From Cyclina sinensis (Eukaryota > Mollusca > Bivalvia > Venerida > Veneridae): a stretch of 64,000 bases of DNA. Each line of letters opens with the position of its first letter. Within the stretch, counting starts at the first letter, position 1. Below, piece after piece: positions 1 through 9,642 of the stretch. The position numbers were made by a program, and so were the translations under genes. The DNA lies in the NCBI GenBank assembly GCA_012932295.1, contig JAAONU010000006.1:16942904-17006903 (forward strand). The letters are read 5' to 3'. The notes under the pieces are model-generated. The model saw only the letters and a program-made list of their open reading frames with translations, ran no database searches and was not told where the DNA came from.

Positions 1-345
1 GGTGTAATCGTTATACATTTACTCGTTTATGGTGTAATCGGTATACATTTACTCGTTCATGGTGTAATCGTTTTACATTTACTCGTTCATGGTGTAACCG
101 GTATACATTTACTCGTTCATTGTGTAATCGTCATACATTAACCCATTCATGGTGTAACCGGTATACATTTACCCGTTCATGGTGTAACCGTTATACATTT
201 ACTCGTTCATGGTGTAACCGGTATACATTTACTCGTTCATGGTGTAATCGTCATACATTAACCCATTCATGGTGTAACCTTTATACATTTAGTCGTTCAT
301 GGTGTAATTGTTATACATTTACTCGTTCATGGTGTAATCGGTCGT
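1..345. repeat. 30-bp minisatellite, window edge
   Basis: About eleven head-to-tail copies of a 30-bp unit containing GGTGTAATCG and ATACATTTACTCGTTCAT. The array is already in progress at base 1, so its left end is outside the window. Copies differ mainly at TCG/CCG and at GGTATAC/GTTATAC/GTCATAC. Because 30 is a multiple of three, a repetitive open frame (120-383) appears; it carries no other sign of coding. Confidence 0.97.
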
Positions 346-898
346 CCATGGTGATACCTTTTTACTCTTGTAGCTGCATGTAGCAGATAAGCTATAAAAC
401 TTGTCTGATGACAATAATGATGATGTAGATGATGACAATGATTACTATATTTTGTCCACATTGGTTCTAGTACTAAACACTACAACACTGTCTTATAGCT
501 GACATTTCTTTACTAAGCATCAGAAATATTATCGAACTGACTTTTTTTTTTATAAGGTCTAGGATCATAAGGTCAGCTAACATTCTGTTTCTGTCTTTTC
601 ATTCCCTACTGGCATACACGCTAGAAGAGTTATTTATATACTTTGTATTGATTCATTCAATAGCTGCTTGAATATTTGCAATTTCTAACTTTACAAAAAC
701 AACTGATATAAGTGAGGAGGGTGTTTTCAGCATAAAAGAAAACAATAACATATTCTTATTGAACTGCTTGCCCAGACCATGAATATATGATAAAATCATG
801 CGTATATATGGACCAAAGATATACTAGTAAATATACTATAACATACTAGTAATTTCTGTCTTCTGATAACATGTATTGCTAAGTTAGACCACCTCCTC

Positions 899-1156
899 CA
901 GGGGCGTAGCTGCCTATACGCGAGTACGCAGCTGAATCCACATTATTTTGACAAAAAAAATTTTTTTTAGTAAAAAAAATGTGGTTTGAAATTCAGCCGC
1001 GTTCGCCAGATGTTTTCGTTGGTCAAGAAAGCTCTCCGGAGGCCCCAAAACGCACCAAATTGCACCATTTATTTCAAAATTTTCAGGGGGGGCATGCCCC
1101 CTGACCCCCCTAGATTATTTTGAATCCACATTCTTTATAGGCTAGCTACGCGCCTG
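899..1156. mobile_element. hAT-like MITE (258 bp)
   Basis: The left end reads CAGGGGCGTAGCTGCCTATA. The right end, read in reverse complement, is CAGGCGCGTAGCTAGCCTAT, giving about 20 bp of imperfect terminal inverted repeat. CAGGGGCG-type termini are typical of hAT elements. The interior holds a G-run/C-run palindrome (GGGGGGCATGCCCCCTGACC) near 1086-1108. The 8-bp flanks (891-898 and 1157-1164) match at only 5 of 8 positions, so the target duplication is decayed or absent. No transposase is present. Confidence 0.7.
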
Positions 1157-1329
1157 TCCTCTCCTACGTATGTTTGTAAAGTTGGTGGCCCAGTGGCCTT
1201 ATAAAAAAGCGGTCTTGCAGCCTATCTGTGGCGACTTAAAGGATATGTACCAGCATAAACACGGAATTTTAGAAATCATTTAGACATACAGCAAGAAGAA
1301 CAAGAGATGTTTGTAAAACATATATTGAC

Positions 1330-1925
1330 CCCTAGCGCCTTATCTCTAGAAGCAGCCATGAAGTTTTGAGGAGCTGGGACCAAGCGTTCTAAGGTTATTG
1401 ATTGGAAACCATTTTGCTATTCAAGGACACTGTTGCCATGGCATTTTACCTGGTGACCTGAAAAACTAAATGGCTCATCTGCAAGTCATGAACAACTTTT
1501 ATACAAAGCTTGAGGAACATGGGCCTAAGCGTTCTACACTTATTCACCTGAAACCATTTTGCTTTTCAAGGTGACCCCTGACCTTTGACACAATGACCTG
1601 AAGAACGATCGTTGTTATCTACTGATCATGACAAACCTACATAATTATTAAGTCTGACGAACCTGTGCCAAAGGATTCCCTAGATATTCAGCAGAAACTG
1701 TTTTGCTTTTCAAGGTTACTGTGACCTTGAAATTTGACCTATTAACCTTAAAAGCTACAGGGGTCATCTAATTGTCATGACAAACCTATTATAGTCTTAT
1801 TTGATTTTTCTCCCTGACAAGACTTCTTTGTCCAAGGGTTCCCTAGATATTGATCGGAAACCGGAGTGTCTACCGACTGACCGACCGACCGACTGATAGT
1901 CCGACAGGCCTTTATAGGGTTTGGT
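1330..1925. repeat. Decayed interspersed repeat, ~145-165 bp internal period
   Basis: A diverged internal repetition is marked by GAAACCATTTTGCTATTCAA-like motifs near 1404, 1550 and 1693 and a related GGAAACC near 1856. Each of the first three is followed by a TGACCT-rich stretch. The block ends in a GACTGACCGACCGACC tract (1875-1895). Such GACC/GACGG tracts also end the element at 9643-12455, so this looks like a relative of the same group. Edges are approximate. Confidence 0.6.
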
Positions 1926-2656
1926 CGCAGTTGTTAGGCCGCTAGGCCCAAAACTTCACAGACAGCTCCTAGATAGATAAGTGAAAAAATGGGGTACTTT
2001 GAAAAATGTTTGTAGGGTTTCCTCTGAGGTTTCTTACTTCTTTATTTGAAATTAATTAAGAAATAATGAATTTCACCCGAGTAAAAATTGTTTAGGAGTT
2101 ATGCACTGTATATCCTCTTGTTTGAAAATAGATGCGGCGGAGCCAGAGAAGAAATTGCAAATGTGTTTGACCCATGGTACATGCTGGAGTAACTCAGCTT
2201 ACGAGGTGCGCCCCTCAGCTAATGGCTTATAGACCTGTGGTTAATAGTAATCAAATGCTTGATTAGAAGGGAAACGTCTTATAATTGTAATAGTGCTATG
2301 CAGTCAAGCATCGACACAGTGGTAAATTAACAGGGAATAAATGACTCTACGTATGTTATGTTTAATATTTAAGATAATAACTAGAGTTTATTATAAAATA
2401 ATGTAGTGCTTTAAAATCTTTTGATGAACTCAAATTATACATATTTTAATATAAAATTTATTTAGAAAGAATGATCTATGATAAAAGCGATTTGAATTAA
2501 ATATTTATCTCTATTAAGTTAAAAGGCAGTATGAAAGTAATTGAAAATTATAACAAACATTTTCGCGTAAACATTTACTAGTATCTTCATATCATTTAAT
2601 GAAGAAAAAATTTCTTTTTACTTTAACGAAAAAGTTCTGGAGAAAAAATTCCTTAC

Positions 2657-2773
2657 CGGTCCCTGAGGAACTGGCGGCAAAATAATACCGCCTGCATTTG
2701 TTCCCGCATTAATTTGAGAAAATAGTAACAACAGGAAATAAAATCCAAGATTCAACATTTTCAAAACTTCCAT
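2657..2773 (-). CDS. Putative first exon of a secreted protein
   Basis: The minus strand from the ATG at 2773 encodes 39 residues beginning MEVLKMLNLGFYFLLLLF. This is a textbook signal peptide: a short charged start, a hydrophobic core at about residues 7-18, and small residues (NAG) at about 22-24 for cleavage. It is followed by GGIILPPVPQGP. The exon ends in phase 0 at a consensus donor (GTAAGG) just left of 2657. A TATAAA box lies 49 bases upstream of the ATG, implying a 5' UTR of about 20 bases. The Gly/Pro-rich start of the mature protein is compatible with a structural or matrix protein, but the family is not recognised. Later exons would lie below 2650; none could be identified, and they may be outside the window. 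It is too short to appear as a long open frame, so support rests on the co-occurrence of promoter, signal peptide and splice donor. Confidence 0.45.
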
Positions 2774-2821
2774 TTTTCATTCATAAATATATTTACTAGC
2801 ATACGAAGTATCGCCTGTGGA

Positions 2822-2827
2822 TTTATA
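2822..2827 (-). promoter_or_regulatory. TATA box for the exon at 2657-2773
   Basis: On the minus strand this reads GCTATAAATCC, a strong TATA box. It lies 49 bases upstream of the putative start codon at 2773, which places transcription initiation near 2790-2797. Inferred from spacing only. Confidence 0.4.
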
Positions 2828-2899
2828 GCATTTCATTCAAGTGTTTCTTCCGAGTGGGTCGTTACAAATGTTATTTGATGACGAACTTGGAAGGTATGC

Positions 2900-4690
2900 G
2901 CACTATGACCGCTTTTTTATTATTTCATCAATGACAATAAAAACGCTTTAATGTATGTAGCCATATTTGTAATAAAATGAGAAATGTCATATTTTTCGTA
3001 TTAATTTTGTGTACTTTGCCTGCATCAAAAAGATTTTAAAAAAACCCGTCAGATTGCGGCCTTACGAATTCATGACAAGTGTTTTTTCCTCAGAAACTCG
3101 TCATCGTATCATGCAGGTTAGATATAACTCGACTAAATCTGAAAGTGCGGATCCATTCGATCATGGAAAAATCTGGCTGGCTAACGTGCGAGTTTGTTGC
3201 CAAATTCTTAAAATCTTCGAAAGAAAATTTTCGACTTCTTCGTCGGCAATTAAAAAATTTGAAATACTCATCAGCGTAAAAATAATGGGTTGAGAAAAGG
3301 ATGCACAATCATTCATGGAATTATTATTGATTAATCAGTGGGCGGGTGTCTTCGACTATAACTTGATGGTACTAAAGTGTTACAATTAATCCTTATTTTA
3401 ATGCTGGTTATGTGTTTTTAGATAGTTCTGTAAACTATAAGCCAGGTGAATGTTATGAAAAGCTTGAGCAGGCTAACCACATTATGGATGTATATGGAAA
3501 ATTGTTCTATGCAAACACATGCATAATGAACAAAGCTGTAAACTATTTTAAACTTTCGAATCGACCCTTCTTTATGAATGAATTTCTGAGTTAATGGAAT
3601 ATGTACGGCCGAAGTACAAAAATAAACTGCTAAAATTATGCTGAGGAAAATATTTGTGGTCTGCGAGCAACTGATAAGCCCGCAGTGTTTACATCTTTGT
3701 AATCTAGGTAAACCTTTTTATTCCATTTGTTTAGTCAGCCGTCTGTTAATGTAAATAACAAACTGTCATTTCTGGGTGCTACCTGTCTGAGAAGAACGGA
3801 CTGGAAGATTTGACGAAAACTTAATCTGGACGATTTGCGGAAATTAACTGATAATATTTCGTTTATATCATTTCTGTTGAAAAGTTTAATTGAAGTACAT
3901 ATCCGTTAATGCGAGGTGTTTTATGTTTTTTCTAGTCAATCTTTTTATCATCTCAAAGGCATGCTTTTATGAGTGCGAATTTCTTGACATGAGGTATTTT
4001 GAAGGAGTGTCGGAGAAAGAATGAATCGAGCCAGAAATTTGAGAAGAAGAATATTTGGTAAACATGTCAAAAATCAGGCTATCAATCCATGCTTCCGTGC
4101 TTCCGTACATGTTTTAAAGAAAACATCACATTTAATCTGACTTCAAAAATTGATAGTCATTTAGTAGAATTTAAACGGGATTTCTCCTTTGTATGTTCTT
4201 ATTCTCTGAACTGTTAAATTTGCACTTACACTACCCTAGTTATGCAAAATATGCACATTGTGTTATGATATAGAATGATGAATGAAAACCTCGCCTTCTT
4301 CTTCACTGAAATTTGACGCTCAAGTATGTCAAAAACATAAAATATAACATAAAAAATATTTATAGTAGCCAAACCTTTTGAAACATGATATACGTTACTG
4401 ACTAACCTAAAATTGCACCCACTTCCCCTTTTCGTTCACTAAAATCAATTTATAAACTTTTTGGAGGCATTACTCCGTTAAAAAGAAAACAGAAAGAAAA
4501 GAAAAAAAAAAAACGTCCGTCGTCCACAATAACTTCAAAGGACAACTTCTCTGAAACCAGCAAGCCAAATTTGAAAACAAACTTGCCTGGAATGTTCCTA
4601 TCGAAGTAGTTCAAGAAGTCCATTGCAAATCTGGGCAGCAAGTGCTAAACATACATTTTAAGAGTGAAAACTTCAAAAACCTTCTTCTCC
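2900..4690. other. AT-rich DNA without a recognisable gene
   Basis: Nothing convincing is seen here. Short open frames overlap on both strands at 3009-3308 (66-94 codons), but they have no splice context, repeats or recognisable motif. A TC/A-rich low-complexity patch sits at 4485-4515. Confidence 0.5.
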
Positions 4691-6203
4691 GAAACCGCAA
4701 GTCATTGAGCTGAGGTATTTGGTATGTAACATCGTCTAATGGTCCTCTACCAAGTTTGTTCAAATACGGGATGGGAACGAACATTCGAATATTCGAAAAT
4801 TGACCGAATATTCGAATCTGAAAATCAAATTCGAATATTCTATAATGATTTTTTTAAAATAAAGCATCTTCAACTTCAAATCGTCACCCCAGGGTCATTA
4901 ATGGCCCTCACCCCAGGGATCACTTAATTTGATAAGAGCACACGAGTATAGGGAAAACTGAAATCTTCTTCAATGAAACTACAAGACCTAGGGCTTGGAT
5001 ATGTTGCATTGAGCATCATCTACAGTTCTTCTACCAAGATTGTGCTCCAGGGGTTATATTCGACCCCGCACCAGGGGTCACTTGATTTTTTAAAGATTTG
5101 CATAGGAAAAGACTTTTAAAAAATCTTCTTGTCAGAAACTACAAGTCCTAGTGTTTATATATTTGATGTGTAGCATTGGCTTATGGACATTTACCAAGTT
5201 AGTTCAAATCTTGGCCCTGATGAAAAAAATTGGCCTTGCCCAAAGGCCAAAAGAGACTTTTAAAATTTTGTCATTGAGCCTTTATTAATTTACCGATCAC
5301 TTAGATATTTGGAATATAGGCACCTTGTATGAATCCCTGCCAGTTGCTGGCATCAAGGTCAAAATATTATTAAATTATACGTTTCACCATAAAGTCTTCA
5401 TTTACTGACCGATATCTCAGATTTTTGTAGTATAGGTTATTTGGAAGGTTCTCCACCCGTGGGTGGGTTTGAGGTCATCAGGTCAAGGTTATCGAGGCTT
5501 ATAAAAGATTTTATACTTTCTGTCATAGAGACTTTATATATTGACTTATACTTTAATTATTTTGTATATAGACACCTTTGGTGTACCGCTACCATTCACA
5601 GTGGTCATGGCTAAAATAGATTTTGTTATTTTTTATTATGGAGCCTCCATTTATTGATTGATATCTAAATTATATGGTATGCAGGTACCTTGCATGGACC
5701 TCTACTACTGGTTGGGGTTTGAGGTCACTGGGGTCAAGGTCACAGAAGTTAACAATATTTGTTTTACCTTACGTCATAGTGTCATGCTCGCCTTCGATTC
5801 AATTTAAACTAAACTTTCACAAATCATTTAGAAACAATATTTCTCTTTTTCCCCCTGTACTTATGTGAACCCATCTTGGGTTCCAGAGGTTTAAGGGCCA
5901 AAAAAGGCTTATTTTGCCATGTCTGCATGATAGTGGTTTCACAGCTTTGATACTCTTATAATCCACTGTCCTGAGTCATCATTTATTGACATATCTTAGA
6001 TACAATGTATTTGGAATGTACGTGTCATTGGCATCTGCTCTTGGATTGCCTAGGGTCAAGGTCACTGAGACTAAAAATCAAAATTGGCCCCGCCCAGGGG
6101 TCATTTGTTGTTTTTTTTTAATAAATTATAAACTAACTAAAATGAAAGTAGTTGCAGTAGTACTCTGGTGAGCGATAAAAGGGTCATCATGGCCCTCTTG
6201 TTT
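4690..6203 (+). mobile_element. CAAGAGGG-type element, left-truncated
   Basis: The right end (about 6166-6203) reads GGTGAGCG, then GGGTCATCATGGCCCTCTTG. This is the same terminus as the right end of the complete copy at 9643-12455. The body is full of GGGTCAAGGTCACTG, TTGGTAGAGG-like and ACCAAGTTTGTTC segments also found in that copy. No left terminus is found near 4690, so the copy is truncated and heavily mutated. No long open frame is present. Confidence 0.65.
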
Positions 6204-6239
6204 TTTTCTTTCAGTTAGAAGACAGCAATACATTAATAA

Positions 6240-6780
6240 ATGAAAATAGCAATCTTTCATTGTAACTTAACAAGTCTTAAATATACAAAAATCATAAATC
6301 TTATTTAACCGGAAATGCCTACATTTATAACCAACAATCTAGCAACATTTTTTATTCTTTTTGTATTGAAATTCAACCAAAAACATTATAAGTTTGCAGC
6401 TTTTTTCATATATTTTCTGTCTGTCTTTGTTCTTTCTTTCATTCATAAATTCTTCCTTTCTGTATACATTTTTACTTCAACCCTTTCTGTCAAATTTTGT
6501 CTTTAGAAAGAAAATAAAAAGGTATCATACTTATTTATCAAATAAAAAATTCCGACCTTCCTCTCTTTTTTTCTTTTTTTCTTTTTTGCTTTCTTTCTTA
6601 CAGTCTTTCGCTTTTTTATTTTTACATTGTATTTAATGTTTTCAGTATTGCTTCATAAAAAGATAATTATGTTAAAAAAATAAAAAGAATTCGCACTTAT
6701 TTCCATGTAATCAACCTTTCATCAATTTATTTTGATTTCCCTTTTCATTTCACGAAAAAAACAAATGACCTTTTCCATTT
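6240..6780. other. AT-rich, pyrimidine-biased spacer
   Basis: The plus strand from about 6380 to 6620 is dominated by T/C runs (TTTCTTTCTTTC-like). Short open frames here encode mostly Phe, Leu and Ser because of this composition. Nothing else is seen. Confidence 0.5.
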
Positions 6781-6784
6781 TCGC

Positions 6785-8375
6785 TGCAAGTTCGCAAGCG
6801 TGAAACCCAGGGTCACGAGCTACATGCGGCTAGGTCTCAAGTATCACTTGCAAAGTCGCAAGCTACAGGCTGCACGGTCGCAAGCTGAAGCTGCAAGGTC
6901 ACAAATTTCACGCTGCAAGATCTGAAGCTACACAGCTACACGCTGAAGGCCGCAAGTTTCACGTTGTAAATTCAAAAGCTTCAAGCTCACGGTCACCAAC
7001 TAAACGCAGCATGATCGCAAGCTACACGCTGTCAGTTCGCAAGCTTCAAACCCAGGGTCTCGTGCTTCACGCTGCAAGGTCGCAAGTTTACACGAACTTC
7101 AAAACCAGGGTCACGAGCTACATGCTGCAGGTCGCAAGTTTCACGCTGTTAATTCGCAAGCTTCAAACCCAAGGGTCTCCTGCTTCACGCTGCAAGGTCG
7201 CAAGTTTCACGAACTTCAAACCCAGGGTCACGAGCTACACGCTGCAGGTCGCAAGTTTCACGAACTTCAAACCCAAGGGTCTCGTGCTTCACGCTGCAGG
7301 TCGCAAGTTTACACGAACTTCAAACCCAGGGTCACGAGCTACATGCTGCAGGTCGCAAGTTTCACGAACTTCAAACCCAGGGTCACGAGCTACATGCTGC
7401 AGGTCGCAAGTTTACACGAACTTCAAACCCAAGGGTTTGTGCTTCACGCTGCAGGTCGCAAGTTTACACGAACTTCAAACCCAGGGTCACGAGCTACATG
7501 CTGCAGGTCGCAAGTTTACACGAACTTCAAACCCAAGGGTTTGTGCTTCACGCTGCAGGTCGCAAGTTTACACGAACTTCAAACCCAGGGTCACGAGCTA
7601 CATGCTGCAGGTCGCAAGTTTTCACGAACTTCAAACCCAAGGGTTTGTGCTTCACGCTGCAGGTCGCAAGTTTACACGACATTCAAACCCAGGGTCACGA
7701 GCTACATGCTGCAGGTCGCAAGTTTCACGAACTTCAAACCCAGAGGTCTCGTGCTTCACGCTGCAGGTCGCAAGTTTACACGAACTTCAAACCCAGGGTC
7801 ACGAGCTACATGCTGCAGGTCGCAAGTTTCACGAACTTCAAACCCAGGGTCACGAGCTACATGCTGCAGGTCGCAAGTTTACACGAACTTCAAACCCAAG
7901 GGTTTGTGCTTCACGCTGCAGGTCGCAAGTTTACACGAACTTCAAACCCAAGGGTCTCATGCTTCACGCTGCAAGTCGCAAGTTTACACGAACTTCAAAC
8001 CCAAGGGTCTCGTGCTTCACGCTGCAGGTCGCAAGTTTACACGACATTCAAACCCAGGGTCACGAGCTACATGCTGCAGGTCGCAAGTTTACACGAACTT
8101 CATACCCAGGGTCTCGTGCTTCACGCTGCAAGGTCGCAGGTTTCACGATCTTCAAACCCAGGGTCACGAGCTACACGCTGCAGGTCGCAAGGTTCACGAA
8201 ATTCAAACCCAAGGGTGTCGTGCTTCACGCTGCAGGTCGCAAGTTTACACGAACTTCAAACCCAGGGTCACGAGCAACATGCTGCAGGTCGCAAGTTTCA
8301 CGAAATTCAAACCCGGGGTCACGAGCTACACGATGCAAGTTCGCAAGCTAAAAGCTGCCAGGTCACAAGCTGCCC
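6785..8375. repeat. Satellite, 51-53 bp unit
   Basis: About 26 or more tandem copies of a unit containing CGCAAGTTTACACGAACTTC, CAAACCCAGGGTCACGAGCT and ACATGCTGCAGGT. Two subtypes alternate: GGGTCACGAGCTACATG and AGGGTCTCGTGCTTCACG or GGGTTTGTGCTTCACG. Unit length varies between 51 and 53 because of one-base indels (TTTCACG/TTTACACG). All three plus-strand frames stay open for 345-446 codons. The first 200 bases (6785-7000) are the most degenerate. Confidence 0.95.
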
Positions 8376-9440
8376 ACTGAATGTTCGCAAGCTTCACGCC
8401 TTGGGTCACGAGCTACACGCTGCAAGATCGCAAATTTCACGCTTTAAGTTCAAAGCTTCAAGCCCAGGGTTACGAGCTACACGTTGCAAGATCACAAATT
8501 TCACGCTGCAGGTCACAAGCTACACACTGTCAGTTCGCAAGTTTCACACACTGGGTCACGAGCTACACGCTGCAAGATCGCAAATTTCACGCTTTAAGTC
8601 CAAAGTTTCACGTCCTGGGTCACGAGCTACACGCTGCAAGATCGCAAATTTCACGCTTTAAGTTCAAAGTTTCACCTCCTGGGTCACGAGCTACACGCTG
8701 CAAGATCGCAAATTTCACGCTTTAAGTTCAAAGTTTCACGTCCCGGGTCACGAGCTAGACGCTGCAAGATCGCAAATTTCACGCTTTAAGTTCAAAGCTT
8801 CACGTCCTGGGTCACGAGCTTCACGCTGCAAGATCGCAAATTTCAAGCTTTAAGTTCAAAGTTTCACGTCCCGGGTCACGAGCTACACGCTGCAAGATCG
8901 CAAATTTCACGCTTTAAGTTCAAAGCTTCACGTCCCGGGTCACGAGCTACACGCTGCAAGATCGCAAATTTCACGCTTTAAGTTCAAAGCTTCACGTCCT
9001 GGGTCACGAGGTACACGCTGCAAGATCACAAATTTCACGCTTTAAGTTCAAAGCTTCAAGCCCAGGGTTACGAGCTACACGTTGCAAGATCACAAATTTC
9101 ACGCTGCAAAGTCACAAGCTTTACACTATAAGTTCGCAAGTTTCACACCCTGGGTCACGAGCTACACGCTGCAAGATCGCAAGTTTCACGCTTTTAGTTC
9201 CAAAAGCTTCAAGCCCAGGGTTACGGGCTACACACTGCAAGGTCACAAGTTCAACGCTGCAAGGTCGCAAGTTACACGCTTTAAGTCCACAAGCTTCAAA
9301 CTCAGTGTAACGAACTACACACTGCAAGGTCGCAAATTCAACGCTGCAAGGTCGCAAGCTTCAAACCCAGTGTAACGAACTACACCCTGCAAGGTTGCCA
9401 GCTTCATGTTGCAAAGTCGCAAGCTTCACGGTGTAAGTTC
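8376..9440. repeat. Satellite, 64-bp unit related to the preceding array
   Basis: About 16 copies of a 64-bp unit sharing CGCAA-TTTCACG and GGGTCACGAGCTACACGCTG with the 51-bp array, plus an extra GCTTTAAGTTCAAAG segment of about 13 bp. The central copies (8570-9000) are nearly identical, while the right margin (9080-9440) is degraded. The change of unit at about 8380 is abrupt, suggesting that a variant unit arose and was then amplified locally. Confidence 0.93.
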
Positions 9441-9642
9441 GTCTGTCAAGTTCCATTGCAACCATTTGTCAGATTAAGGTTAAATGCAATTTTACATATT
9501 TCATACTTAGGGGAGGGAAAGGGGGGGGGCGGTGTTATCTCACATGAGCGCAGTATGCTCAAGGGGAGCTATTTAGATCACCCTCTGTCAAGATTTTCTT
9601 TAAACGACATCTCCTCCTACATGGCTTCATGGCTTTGTATAA

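Noticed and set aside
1..345. Possible CRISPR array
   Set aside because: The unit is contiguous at 30 bp with no unique spacers, and the setting is eukaryotic.
3009..3308. Overlapping frames on both strands
   Set aside because: No conserved motif, leader or splice context; composition is compatible with chance.
7011..8661. Overlapping plus-strand frames of 345-446 codons
   Set aside because: They occupy all three frames of a 51-53 bp satellite; a real gene would favour one frame. Frame rotation by indels explains them.
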